A program made the position numbers and the translations under genes. A DNA stretch of 53,959 bases from Acholeplasmatales bacterium (lineage in GTDB: Bacteria; Bacillota_I; Bacilli_A; Izemoplasmatales; Izemoplasmataceae). The stretch spans positions 1-53,959 of the forward strand of contig RECF01000067.1 of the NCBI GenBank assembly GCA_007694145.1. Reading direction: 5' to 3'. The notes beneath the pieces were generated by a model, which was not told the origin of the DNA, searched no databases, and saw only the letters and a list, made by a program, of their open reading frames with translations. Positions 1 through 8,852 of this stretch are shown in pieces (the stretch's first letter is position 1; each line of letters begins with the position of its first letter).

Positions 1-2
1 AA

Positions 3-140
3 GATGGATATTGGCAACCTGAATTCCCGGTAATTATGACGAGGGTGTATAGTGCGGTGGGCTGCACCCTGTTCACCGGTGCCGGCTCGTTTCAACCCGA
101 ATTCTACACAATTAAAGGGTATCCATTCACACGTGACTAA
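3..140 (+). other. possible 3' end of a truncated reading frame
   Basis: A frame open from the window edge ends at TAA 138-140 and encodes about 45 residues that I do not recognise. The complementary strand is also open here, so coding potential is uncertain. The stretch has ordinary base composition, unlike the AT-rich gene that follows, so it may be host sequence flanking an acquired gene. Confidence 0.2.
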
Positions 141-232
141 AAAAACACTAAAATTAACCACGATGTATTGACGTGACTAAATACTTGTGTTATTATATAT
201 TCGAGGATAAAAAAGAAGTAAATTTAGTCACG
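131..232. repeat. three copies of a CGTGACTAAA box, two direct and one inverted
   Basis: CGTGACTAAA occurs at 132-141 and 172-181 on the plus strand, 40 bases apart, and its exact reverse complement TTTAGTCACG lies at 223-232 just before the start codon of the Fic gene. The second copy overlaps the -35 hexamer. The arrangement looks like an operator set for autoregulation, perhaps by the C-terminal winged helix of the Fic protein itself. That binding is inference. Confidence 0.6.
168..196 (+). promoter_or_regulatory. sigma-A-type promoter of the Fic gene
   Basis: TTGACG (168-173), 17-base spacer, TATTAT (191-196). The -35 hexamer is overlapped by the second CGTGACTAAA box, so a protein bound there would be expected to block RNA polymerase. 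Confidence 0.7.
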
Positions 233-242
233 AGGTGTTTTT

Positions 243-1292
243 ATGAACAAATTGCCATTTGATATAAATCTAAACAAGGTAGAGATACTTAAACAACTGA
301 ATGAAGCAAACCACAATATAGGTGTGTTAAAGGGTGTTCTTAAATTAATACCTAATCCAAGCATTATTTTAAGTTTGATAAATATCAGTGAATCTAAGGA
401 CTCATCAGCAATAGAAAATATTATTACAACCTATGATGAAATATTTAAAGAAATTGTTTCTAAAATATCGCTAGGTGGAAAGCCTAAAGAAGTTATCAAA
501 TATAAGAAGGCGATAGATTATGGCTTACAACTAATTATTCAAAAAGGATTTATCAGTACAAATGTGCTTGTAGATATACAGAAGATTATCGAACCAAATA
601 AAGGTGGGATTAGGAAACTTCCAGGAACTGTTATTATCAATGACAAAACTAATGAAATAGTACATACACCACCACAAAGTGAATCCGAAATCAGAGGTTT
701 AATGCAAAACTTAGAACAGTTTATAAATGAAAACGAAGACTATGATCCGCTGATTCAATTGGCCCTCATCCATCTTCAATTTGAGAGTATTCATCCTTTT
801 TATGATGGAAACGGTAGAACAGGAAGAATCCTTAATATCCTATATTTAGTATTGAAAGAAAAAATTCAAGAACCAGTATTGTACCTAAGTAAATATATTG
901 TAGAACATAAGGAAAAATACTATGAACTTTTAAAGAAAAGCAATGAAAACCCAACTTATATAGAAGAGTTTGTCATATACATTTTAAAAGGTATTTCAGA
1001 AACATCTAAAAACACTGTAAATCTTATCATCAAAATTAAACAATCGATCGAACTGACAAAACAAGAAATGAGAAAAAGACTTCCAGATGTTTACAAATAC
1101 GAAATTGTTGAACATTTGTTTTCTTATATGTATACTAAAAATGAATTTTTCAGAGAAGATATTGGTGTATCAAGAGCAACCGCAACGAAATATTTAAAAC
1201 TAATGGAAAAAGAAGGCTTTATTGTGTCTGAATCAGTAGGGAAAGAAGTTATTTACAAGAACATTCAATTATTCAATCTTGTTAGAGATTAA
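243..1292 (+). CDS. Fic/DOC family protein with C-terminal winged helix
   Basis: Predicted Fic-domain protein of 349 residues. Fic enzymes usually transfer AMP from ATP to a hydroxyl side chain of a target protein. The Fic motif HPFYDGNGRTGR starts at His184 and carries the expected catalytic His and anchoring residues. An upstream SSAIEN segment (Ser54-Asn59) matches the inhibitory (S/T)xxxE(G/N) helix built into class II Fic proteins, so activity is probably self-restrained. Residues about 299-325 resemble a winged helix (SRATATKYLKLMEKEGF), the common Fic-plus-wHTH architecture. The start follows GAGGTG. The gene is visibly AT-rich compared with everything downstream, which suggests recent acquisition. 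No separate antitoxin gene is seen. The target is unknown. Confidence 0.88.
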   Translation: MNKLPFDINLNKVEILKQLNEANHNIGVLKGVLKLIPNPSIILSLINISESKDSSAIENIITTYDEIFKEIVSKISLGGKPKEVIKYKKAIDYGLQLIIQKGFISTNVLVDIQKIIEPNKGGIRKLPGTVIINDKTNEIVHTPPQSESEIRGLMQNLEQFINENEDYDPLIQLALIHLQFESIHPFYDGNGRTGRILNILYLVLKEKIQEPVLYLSKYIVEHKEKYYELLKKSNENPTYIEEFVIYILKGISETSKNTVNLIIKIKQSIELTKQEMRKRLPDVYKYEIVEHLFSYMYTKNEFFREDIGVSRATATKYLKLMEKEGFIVSESVGKEVIYKNIQLFNLVRD

Positions 1293-1529
1293 TCATCTGG
1301 TGTTCGTGTTATCGCAATAATGTCAATAGAAAGAATAGATAGAGTATACTAAGTTGGCGAAATAGATTGCACCGGTCAAAGTGAGCCGCCAAAACGATAG
1401 GCATAATCATCTGAACTGCTGTTAAAGAAGCGAAAAACTTCACTTCGGTCCTGTCGTATTTTCAAGTAATCAAGCCGAAAGTGTGTCGCAAAACACTCGA
1501 TGCAATCGAATAGACAAAAGGAGGAAAAC
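1293..1529. other. intergenic region, no clear gene
   Basis: Composition changes from AT-rich to typical within about 60 bases of the Fic stop codon. Several short frames are open on either strand from about 1350 to 1490, but none has a plausible start or recognisable product. This could be decayed host or mobile-element sequence marking the right border of the acquired segment. Confidence 0.3.
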
Positions 1530-1940
1530 ATGGCTGAATATCAGACGAAAAAATCTAGCAAGGTATGGGTACTTTATGTCCTCATTATTTTAGGCGGGCT
1601 TTCAGTCATCACCTGGAACGCGCTACAATGTGACGATGGAGACTTGATGGCGACGGACCTGTTTGAAATTCGCGATCATGGCTCTATACGGTCGGACACA
1701 GGTTTTGAGGGTTATGTTGATGTTATGGTGAAAGAACCCCTTGCCGAGCTGTCGATCACGCTGGACTTCGTCAACAATCAAGGGGATGTTTTGCGAAGTC
1801 AAACCGTCACGCGTCACAACTTGAAAGCTGACACGAACTATCGCTTCACCTACGATCACGTCTTTTTGCTTGTCAGCCACGCCACCAACGTATCAGATTA
1901 CCATTACCGCGAGGTTTGGTGGCGTTGTCTCATCCGCTAA
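1530..1940 (+). CDS. hypothetical protein with one N-terminal membrane anchor
   Basis: 136-residue protein I do not recognise. It has a lysine-rich N-terminus, one hydrophobic segment at about residues 11-29, then a soluble part of alternating hydrophobic and polar residues that looks like a small beta-sandwich on the outer face of the membrane. A start ten codons earlier is open, but AAAGGAGG at 1517-1524 positions ATG 1530. The gene stands alone, with no same-strand neighbour close by. A FxLYD-like fold is one possibility, unproven. Confidence 0.6.
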   Translation: MAEYQTKKSSKVWVLYVLIILGGLSVITWNALQCDDGDLMATDLFEIRDHGSIRSDTGFEGYVDVMVKEPLAELSITLDFVNNQGDVLRSQTVTRHNLKADTNYRFTYDHVFLLVSHATNVSDYHYREVWWRCLIR

Positions 1941-2245
1941 AAGAAGAGCGTATCGGTGCGTCTTGCGAATGAACCAATCGTTGCTTTAAATAGGATGTAG
2001 CAGTTTTTAAACAAGACAGAAGACAAGCAAACCCGATCATACCACACCACTTTCATCGTCATGACGTGCCTTGCTCAATGAAAGAGTCGGCGCGTTTTTT
2101 GTTGTCGAGATTTAGGTGATGGCGATGCCTAGGGAAAAAATCGTGTTATTTTTGCATAAGTGTCCACGCATCGCGTGGTTGCATTCTATGCGTAAAATCA
2201 CCTCATGATAACGGGTTTTAGAAAGCATTCTTAACACAAATCACC
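1941..2245. other. intergenic region with hairpins, no gene seen
   Basis: No credible reading frame. It holds a weak terminator-like hairpin near 2065-2101 and a perfect 6-bp hairpin CCACGC-ATC-GCGTGG at 2164-2178 about 70 bases upstream of the nucleoside-importer promoter. The hairpin lies outside the predicted transcript, so it would act as a DNA site if at all. I found no purine-riboswitch features. Confidence 0.4.
2065..2101 (+). terminator. weak terminator candidate
   Basis: CGTGCC (2065-2070) can pair with GGCGCG (2089-2094, one G-T pair) across a long loop, followed by seven T. It could end transcription from the small membrane-protein gene. Confidence 0.35.
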
Positions 2246-2274
2246 TTTACATCCGGCCGAGGAATGTTTATAAT
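2246..2274 (+). promoter_or_regulatory. promoter of the nucleoside-importer operon
   Basis: TTTACA (2246-2251), 17-base spacer, TATAAT (2269-2274). The expected transcript begins about 25 bases before the lipoprotein start, leaving no room for a riboswitch leader. Confidence 0.8.
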
Positions 2275-2304
2275 GAAACTATAATATCCTAAAGGAGGGT
2301 TTCA

Positions 2305-3414
2305 ATGAAAAAGTTATTCCTGTTCTTGTTAGCATTTGGCTTTATGTTTGGTTTGGCTGCATGTGGTACCCGCGATGATGATGTAGAAAAGACCAAGATC
2401 GCGTTGATTACCGACTATGGTGACATCGATGATGAATCGTTCAACCAAGGTACATGGGAAGGTATTCTCGCCTATGCTGAACAACATGGCATGGAAATCG
2501 AATACTTCCGTCCCGCTGAAGTTTCGGATGCGGATTACATCGACTCAATCGATCTTGCGGTTGAACTGGGCTTTGGAATCATTGTGACACCGGGATTCTT
2601 GTTCCAACGTGCGATCTATGAATCGCAAAACACCCATCCCGATGTCAAGTTCATCCTCCTCGATGCGCAACCAAGAGATGCGACCGGCAACTTTGTCGTC
2701 GGGCCGAACACGCTGTCGATTTTCTATGATGAGCATGAGTCCGGATTCCTCGCAGGTTACGCAGCAGTTATGGAAGGCTTCACCAACCTTGGCTTCATGG
2801 GTGGTATTGCCGTACCGGCTGTTGTGCGTTTCGGTATTGGATTCATTGCTGGGGCTTACTACGCTGCACTACAAGAAGAAGTGGAACTGGTTTTCCCGAA
2901 CAACCGCTATGACTACCTTGGAACTTTCAATGCCGGACCAGGTGTTGAAACTCAAGCAGCAGGTTGGTTCGATGACGGCACTGAAGTTATTTTTGCGGCT
3001 GCAGGTGGCGCAGGCTTAAGTGTCATGAGCGCTGCGACGGACAAAGATGCATGGATGATTGGTGTTGACGTCGACCAGTCCGGGTTGAGCGAACGCGTCA
3101 TGACAAGCGCTATGAAAGCTTTGGCAGCTTCAGTACAACTTGCACTTGATTCCTACTACATCGATGAAGACTTTGCCGGTGGAGAAACATGGTATCTCGG
3201 CGCGGCTAACGATGGTGTGGCATTACCGTTTGAAACATCGAGATTCGAAACGTTCACTGAAGCACAATACAATGAAATCTTCGCCTTACTTGCGGACGGC
3301 ACCATTGAAGTTCCGGCTACGTATGCTGAACTGGTTGCGTTCTTTGAAGACCTTGACATCCTCGATCTATTACTCATTGAACAAGACACTGTATCTCCCC
3401 CACCATCAGGCTAA
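2305..3414 (+). CDS. BMP-family nucleoside-binding lipoprotein
   Basis: Substrate-binding subunit of a nucleoside ABC importer, anchored to the outer face of the membrane. The 369-residue product has a signal peptide ending in the lipobox LAAC (Cys20). The mature part fits the BMP/PnrA family: an early ALITDYGDIDDESFNQ segment, a mid-protein GGIAVPAVVRFGIGFIAGA stretch, and a late IGVDVDQSG segment of the ligand cleft. BMP proteins of this kind bind purine or pyrimidine nucleosides. AAAGGAGGG precedes ATG. The genes for the ATPase and two permeases follow in the same direction, completing a NupNOPQ-type system. The exact nucleoside cannot be read from the sequence. Confidence 0.9.
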   Translation: MKKLFLFLLAFGFMFGLAACGTRDDDVEKTKIALITDYGDIDDESFNQGTWEGILAYAEQHGMEIEYFRPAEVSDADYIDSIDLAVELGFGIIVTPGFLFQRAIYESQNTHPDVKFILLDAQPRDATGNFVVGPNTLSIFYDEHESGFLAGYAAVMEGFTNLGFMGGIAVPAVVRFGIGFIAGAYYAALQEEVELVFPNNRYDYLGTFNAGPGVETQAAGWFDDGTEVIFAAAGGAGLSVMSAATDKDAWMIGVDVDQSGLSERVMTSAMKALAASVQLALDSYYIDEDFAGGETWYLGAANDGVALPFETSRFETFTEAQYNEIFALLADGTIEVPATYAELVAFFEDLDILDLLLIEQDTVSPPPSG

Positions 3415-3491
3415 CATCCACGATGGCTATGCTTGGGAGGGAAGGCACCCCCTTTCCTCCCTTTCTTCTATACCTATGAAGGGGTGACTCT

Positions 3492-5018
3492 ATGAAGACG
3501 GTCATCGAAATGAATGGCATTACAAAAACCTTTCCCGGTATCAAGGCCAATGACAACATCCATTTGGAACTCAGGCAAGGCGAAGTCCATGCATTGCTTG
3601 GGGAAAATGGGGCGGGCAAATCAACCTTGATGGGGGTTTTGTTCGGGTTGTACCAAGCCGATGAGGGGACCATTAAGGTGCATGGTGAAACGGTTGAAAT
3701 CCGCTCACCTAATGATGCGAATGCACTGGGCATCGGGATGGTACATCAGCATTTCAAGCTGGTCGAACGGTTTACAGTCTTGCAAAATATTATTCTCGGC
3801 CAGGAGGATGTGAAGGCCGGCTTTTTGAAATATGATGTCGCCCGGGAACGGGTGCTTGCGATCAGCAAGCAGTATGGTCTGAACGTTGATCCGGATGCAC
3901 GGGTTGAAGATATTTCCGTCGGTCAGCAACAACGCGTCGAAATTTTGAAAGTCTTGTACCGGAAAGCGGATATCCTCATCCTCGATGAACCGACCGCATC
4001 GTTGACACCACAGGAAATCAATGAGCTGATGCAAATTCTTGAACGGTTCAAGAAGGAAGGGAAGTCCATTTTGTTCATTTCCCATAAACTTGAAGAAATC
4101 CGTCGGATTGCCGATCGGTGCACGATTTTGCGCAAGGGTCAGCATATCGATACCCTCGATGTCAAAACAGCGACCAACGAACAACTCGCTGAAAAAATGG
4201 TTGGGCGCAAAGTGGTCTTCAACATCGAAAAACCGAAACCTAAAGTCAAAGAAACCGTGTTAAAGGTCAAAGATGTGTGCATTCAAAGTCCCATCACCAA
4301 GAAGATGCTGGTGAAAGACGTCAGTTTCGAGGTGAAGGCGGGCGAGATTTTGTGTGTGGCCGGGATTGAAGGCAATGGTCAGACCGAATTAGTCTATGGC
4401 TTGAGCGGTATGTACAAAATCCAGTCGGGCACGATAGAACTAAACGGGGAAGATATCACGGCGTTGCCGATTCGGAAAAAAGCACTCAAAGGCATTGCCC
4501 ACATTCCTGAAGACCGGCAAAAGCATGGTCTGGTGCTTGATTTTCCACTGGATTACAACTTGGTGTTGCAAAGCTACTTTGCGCCGCCATTTCAAAAACG
4601 TGGATTTCTTCAGTTCGATGCCATCCGCACCCATGCGGAACGGCTGATTGAGCGCTTTGACATCCGCAGTGGTAGTGGCGCAATGTCGCTTGTACGAAAC
4701 ATGAGTGGTGGTAACCAGCAAAAAGCCATTCTCGGCCGGGAAATCGACCGGGGGTGCGATGTGTTGATTGGTGTGCAACCGACCCGTGGACTTGATGTCG
4801 GGGCGATTGAAGCGGTTCAAAAAGAGTTGATTCGCTATCGAGATGAGGGGAAAGCCGTCCTGATTATCTCCTATGATCTCAACGAAGTCTTTACCATCAG
4901 TGACCGAATCATGGTCATGTTTGAAGGCGAAAATGTCGGTATACTTAATCCTGACGACACGACGCAGGAAACACTTGGTTTGTACATGTCAGGCTCGAAA
5001 AGGATGAAGCAATCATGA
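3492..5018 (+). CDS. nucleoside ABC importer, double ATP-binding subunit
   Basis: 508-residue protein with two ABC ATPase domains, as in NupO/RbsA-type importers. Domain 1 has Walker A GENGAGKST (about residue 38), signature SVGQQQR and Walker B ILILDEPTASL. Domain 2 has a relaxed Walker A GIEGNGQTE, signature MSGGNQQKA and a Walker-B-like DVLIGVQPTRGLD in which the catalytic Glu position is Gln. Such asymmetry is usual in this family, where one site is often weak. It powers uptake of the ligand captured by the preceding lipoprotein. ATG 3492 follows GGGGTGA. The stop overlaps the next start by four bases (ATGA), so translational coupling is likely. Confidence 0.93.
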   Translation: MKTVIEMNGITKTFPGIKANDNIHLELRQGEVHALLGENGAGKSTLMGVLFGLYQADEGTIKVHGETVEIRSPNDANALGIGMVHQHFKLVERFTVLQNIILGQEDVKAGFLKYDVARERVLAISKQYGLNVDPDARVEDISVGQQQRVEILKVLYRKADILILDEPTASLTPQEINELMQILERFKKEGKSILFISHKLEEIRRIADRCTILRKGQHIDTLDVKTATNEQLAEKMVGRKVVFNIEKPKPKVKETVLKVKDVCIQSPITKKMLVKDVSFEVKAGEILCVAGIEGNGQTELVYGLSGMYKIQSGTIELNGEDITALPIRKKALKGIAHIPEDRQKHGLVLDFPLDYNLVLQSYFAPPFQKRGFLQFDAIRTHAERLIERFDIRSGSGAMSLVRNMSGGNQQKAILGREIDRGCDVLIGVQPTRGLDVGAIEAVQKELIRYRDEGKAVLIISYDLNEVFTISDRIMVMFEGENVGILNPDDTTQETLGLYMSGSKRMKQS

Positions 5019-6135
5019 ACAAGCTCTGGACGGGCGTGCTAGATGCCGTCGCCAAAAAACCAAACAGCATCAACATCCTCTCAAGTTTTATGGCCGCGTT
5101 TGCTGGGGTGTTGCTCGGGCTTGTGATTATGATTATCGTCAGCCCGCAAGATGCGTTTAGTTCTTTCAGTCAAATGATTTTCGGTCCTTTTGCCAATATG
5201 CGTCGCATCGGCATGGTCGTACGATCTACTGTGCCGATTATGTTGACGGGGCTCAGTGTGGCTTTTGCCTTTCGTACAGGGCTGTTCAATATCGGGGCAT
5301 CGGGTCAAATGATGATCGGGGGAGTCTTGGCTATTTATGTCGGAATCCACTGGACCTTCCTTGGCAACTTCCAATGGGTCGTCGGTGTCATGGCCGGCAT
5401 GATGGTGGTGCGATGTGGGGGGCGATTCCCGGCATGCTCAAGGCGTTTCGAAATGTCCATGAGGTCGTCGCCTCAATCATGCTCAACTATGTGGCCCTTT
5501 ATGTGTCGCGCTTGTTGATTTTGCGCACGATGTATGATCCGGGCCGGGGCAGTTCACTAGAAGTCGCCAGCACGGCAGCCATTCCAGCCTGGTTTTTACC
5601 GAATGTCTTCGGCGGGGCGAAAGTGAACATCGGCATACTGATCGCCCTGACGGCGGTCATCTTCATCCACATCTTACTCAACCGCACGACCATCGGTTTT
5701 GAACTGAAAAGTGTCGGTTTGAGCCGTCCGGCGGCACACTATGCCGGCATTCGCGAACGTCGCAGTGTCGTGGTGTCCATGGTGGTAGCCGGGTGTCTTG
5801 CCGGTTTAGCAGGTGCCCTTTTCTATCTCGATGTCGACCGTCGCTTCGGCTTGAGTTCGGGCATCGTTGAACAAGGATTCACGGGGATCGCCATTGCTTT
5901 GCTCGCTTTGAGCGCCCCCCTTGGTGTGATTTTTGCGGCCTTTTTCTATGGTGTGATTTATCGCGGGGGTTGGCTGATTCAAACGTCATATCGCGAGGAA
6001 ATCATCGATATCATCATCGGCTTCATCATCTACTTCAGTGCTTTAAGTCTTTTTACCAAACAAGTGATTGCCAACTACATTCGGCGAAAGACCAAGCGTG
6101 ACATTGAGTTGCAAGAGAAAGTGGGTGATGTCTGA
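5015..6135 (+). pseudogene. nucleoside ABC importer permease 1, interrupted by a frameshift
   Basis: NupP-type membrane permease in two frames. The first part (from ATG 5015) gives the N-terminus and several membrane segments up to VVGVMAGMM. The continuation GGAMWGAIPGMLKAF lies in another frame and runs to TGA 6135. Adding one G in the GATGGTGG stretch near 5403 would rejoin them into a protein of about 373 residues, a normal length. The break lies inside a conserved region, so without repair the permease is lost. All other subunits are intact, so a base-call or assembly error is as likely as a true mutation. Coupled by overlap to both neighbours. Confidence 0.8.
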
Positions 6136-7127
6136 TGATTGAGGCCATCTTGCAGTTACTCAACCCGATTGCGGCCTATGGCGTGCCCGTGATGATCGTC
6201 TTGATGCTGGTCGCTTTAGGCGGCTTGTTCAGTGAGCGTAGTGGCGTGGTCAACATCGCTTTGGAAGGCATCATGGTCATGGGGGGCTTCGTTGGTGCTA
6301 TGGTGATCTACTATATGACCGTCACCCATGATTACCCACTCCAACTGGCGGTCGTATTCGGATTGATTTCCGGGGCCGTCGCCGGTATGGTCTTTTCGCT
6401 TGCGCATGCGTTCGCCTCGGTTACGATGAACTCGAACCAAATTATTAGTGCGACCGCGCTCAACCTGTTCGCTCCGGCGATTTCTGTCTTCACCGCACGA
6501 ACTTTTTACATCAATCCGGCGACCCGACAGGCCACAGACAAAATCATCATCTCTGCTTCGTATCGATTGAACATACCTTTTTTGCAACACATCCCAGTAC
6601 TCGGCCGTTTTCTGTTTACCAATGCGTTTTTGTCGACGTTTATCGGATTGGGTGTACTTGTGGTTGTAACGATTGTTTTCAAGAAGACCCGTTTGGGTTT
6701 GCGCATCCAAAGCTGTGGTGAAAACCCCCATGCGGCCGATTCACTTGGTATCAACGTATACAAAGTGCGCTACATCGGTATTTTGCTTTCAGGTTTGTTG
6801 GCCGGTCTAGGGGGCGCAACCTATCTGATTAGCTTTCACAATGGTTTTGACGGCACCGTGCATGGACTGGGTTTCTTGTCTTTGGCCATTCTCATATCTG
6901 GGCAATGGAAACCGGTGCGCGTGTTTGTCTTTGCGGTGGTCTTCGCCTTCATGTATGTCATCCAGTCACAGTACGATTCCCTGGCTTTGTTTAGAAACCT
7001 CACCTTACCTAGACAAATATATCAAATGATGCCCTATGTGATGACGCTTGTCATCTTGGCGATTTTCTCCAAAGAATCGCAGGCACCCAAAGCCATCGGT
7101 GAACCTTACGATGCGAGTAAACGGTAA
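6135..7127 (+). CDS. nucleoside ABC importer permease 2
   Basis: 330-residue polytopic membrane protein, the second permease (NupQ-like) of the importer, with about eight to ten hydrophobic segments. The motif ERSGVVNIALEGIMVMGG near residue 35 and the cytoplasmic-loop segment RLGLRIQSCGENPHAADSLG near 185 are typical of the branched-chain/nucleoside permease superfamily and contact the ATPase. The start overlaps the stop of permease 1 (TGATG), consistent with one operon. It is the last gene before a strong terminator. Confidence 0.9.
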   Translation: MIEAILQLLNPIAAYGVPVMIVLMLVALGGLFSERSGVVNIALEGIMVMGGFVGAMVIYYMTVTHDYPLQLAVVFGLISGAVAGMVFSLAHAFASVTMNSNQIISATALNLFAPAISVFTARTFYINPATRQATDKIIISASYRLNIPFLQHIPVLGRFLFTNAFLSTFIGLGVLVVVTIVFKKTRLGLRIQSCGENPHAADSLGINVYKVRYIGILLSGLLAGLGGATYLISFHNGFDGTVHGLGFLSLAILISGQWKPVRVFVFAVVFAFMYVIQSQYDSLALFRNLTLPRQIYQMMPYVMTLVILAIFSKESQAPKAIGEPYDASKR

Positions 7128-7148
7128 ACAAGCATCGCCATGCATGAT

Positions 7149-7200
7149 AAAACCTTCTTTACTAAGACCTACACGGGCCTTGGCAAAGAAGGTTTTTTAT
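7149..7200 (+). terminator. terminator of the nucleoside-importer operon
   Basis: Long stem AAAACCTTCTTT (7149-7160) with AAAGAAGGTTTT (7185-7196) and a T-rich tail. It lies between convergent genes. Confidence 0.85.
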
Positions 7201-7234
7201 TTGGCAATAGAGCTTTACGAGAATCTAGTGCAAC

Positions 7235-8710
7235 TTAAGGTTGTGTCTCCGGTGGGAGCACCTCACCTGGCAACACCGCAGATAACAAAGTGTGGGTGAC
7301 TGAAAAGTAGCCATAGAGGGTGTGCTGGTGGGAGAGTTCAGTATAGACGAGGTCACGTTGTTGCATCAAGGTGTCTTCGGGGTCGATTCCAGATAAAAAC
7401 GGATTATGCGGTTGGTCGAACACGAAACTGTTGGTGGCCACCTTGTACAGTTTATCGGCTTCAAAGTACGCGATGTCTGTATCGTAGTTGCGCCAGTTTG
7501 TCCGGCTGAGGAACTGCGTGATGTCATGACCGCTCAACCACACGGTTTTGATGGTATTGTCGAAAGGAAAGACATCGTAAAGGTGACGCATGGAAAGGTA
7601 GGTATCACCAGGGAAGGGCATGCGGGTTCCGCCGCTATTTTGCAAGCCGATGTCGGCGTGGGTCACCGTTCGCATCAGCCGTGCCATCCAGCGGCTCAAC
7701 GCATCGCGCTCGACGGTCTCGGGATTAAAGATAATCGGCGTATTCAGATAGGTATCAGAGGCTTGCTTATACGTTTCAAGCAACCGCTCGACATCTGGCT
7801 GGCTGTAGCGAAGCAACGGTTCGTTTTCACGGGTCAGCTGCTCAAGATGCATGCCACGGATGCGGGTACCCTCAAGATCGAAGCGCACATGGCCGACAAA
7901 GCGGCCATAGTCGCCAGACTGGATGACGGCCACACCGTGCTCAACATAGGCGAAGACTTGGTGGGAATGGGCGTTGAAGATGACATCGACGCGGGCATCC
8001 TCAGGAAACTGGTAGACGTCTGGATTGACAAAGCCGCTGTCATGGGTGAGCAACAAGATCACATCGACTTGATGCGCAGCACGCAAGTGGCGCGCAAGGT
8101 CTTCGACGATGGGTGCAGGGTCGAGAAACGCAAAGCCTTCGACAAACTGCGGGGCGATGGATCGTTCAAGACCATAGCCGATGGTGCCGATGACACCAAT
8201 CCGCAGCTGACCTCTTGTAAAAATAGCATACGGCTCGACAGTCTCTGGCAAGCCCCCTTTGGCATGTTCGTAAATATTGGCGCCTAGGAGCTTGAAATCG
8301 GCAATCGGATCGGTCCCGCCTGCCCCGAAATACTGGGTGATGACAGGTAGACCCCAATCGAACTCGTGGTTGCCAACGACCATCGCATCAAAACCGATCA
8401 GCTGCATCAGCTCGATGACGGGCCGTCCGTAATCAAGGTTGGCCAGCGCACTGCCGTGTACCATGTCACCACCGGCGAGAATGAGTGTATGTTCAGGAAA
8501 CAAGGCTTGACGGGTCATCAAAAAATGCCCGATGGCCGGCAGGCCCATCCGTGCACCCTCCGGCTCAATCTGGCCATGCAAGTCATTGAGGTAGAAAATA
8601 TCAAGATGGCTGATGGTAATCGGTTCAACATCTCGATTGGGCGTGGTGCAGGCGGCGGTGAGAAGCAAAAGCCAACCCAACCATACCATGATACGCAGTT
8701 TGCTGATCAT
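7235..8710 (-). CDS. 5'-nucleotidase/UshA-like metallophosphoesterase lipoprotein
   Basis: Surface-anchored phosphoesterase of 491 residues. The signal peptide ends in a lipobox (LTAAC). The N-terminal calcineurin-like domain shows the metal-ligand series YLNDLHGQ, AGGDMVHGS, GNHEFDWG, LLTHDSG and NAHSHQ. The C-terminal domain has the 5'-nucleotidase NSGGTRMPF motif for nucleoside binding. Members hydrolyse extracellular nucleotides to nucleoside and phosphate. The frame is open 14 codons further upstream, but GAGGAG positions ATG 8710, directly before the signal peptide. It is convergent with the nucleoside importer, which could take up its product. Exact substrate is inferred. Confidence 0.88.
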   Translation of the reverse strand: MISKLRIMVWLGWLLLLTAACTTPNRDVEPITISHLDIFYLNDLHGQIEPEGARMGLPAIGHFLMTRQALFPEHTLILAGGDMVHGSALANLDYGRPVIELMQLIGFDAMVVGNHEFDWGLPVITQYFGAGGTDPIADFKLLGANIYEHAKGGLPETVEPYAIFTRGQLRIGVIGTIGYGLERSIAPQFVEGFAFLDPAPIVEDLARHLRAAHQVDVILLLTHDSGFVNPDVYQFPEDARVDVIFNAHSHQVFAYVEHGVAVIQSGDYGRFVGHVRFDLEGTRIRGMHLEQLTRENEPLLRYSQPDVERLLETYKQASDTYLNTPIIFNPETVERDALSRWMARLMRTVTHADIGLQNSGGTRMPFPGDTYLSMRHLYDVFPFDNTIKTVWLSGHDITQFLSRTNWRNYDTDIAYFEADKLYKVATNSFVFDQPHNPFLSGIDPEDTLMQQRDLVYTELSHQHTLYGYFSVTHTLLSAVLPGEVLPPETQP

Positions 8711-8818
8711 AGTCGTCTCCTCGTTGTGTCTATCACATCCATTGTACCACACAATGACTGAAGAACGCGGTGGGGTTCACCGGATAAAATCACACTATCG
8801 TCACGGTCCGCGTCGTGC

Positions 8819-8824
8819 TATAAT
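8819..8824 (+). promoter_or_regulatory. -10 element before the alpha/beta hydrolase
   Basis: Perfect TATAAT at 8819-8824, about 29 bases before the start codon. No good -35 hexamer is seen at the standard distance, so this promoter may need an activator or be weak. Confidence 0.5.
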
Positions 8825-8852
8825 AAGGCTGATGAAAAAGGAGGCTTTTGCG

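Noticed and set aside
2100-2304. purine riboswitch upstream of the nucleoside importer
   Set aside because: The promoter at 2246-2274 leaves only about 25 bases of leader, and no conserved riboswitch core is visible.
7406-8287. 293-residue frame opposite the nucleotidase gene
   Set aside because: Exact antisense shadow of a well-supported metallophosphoesterase, with no recognisable domain and no ribosome site.
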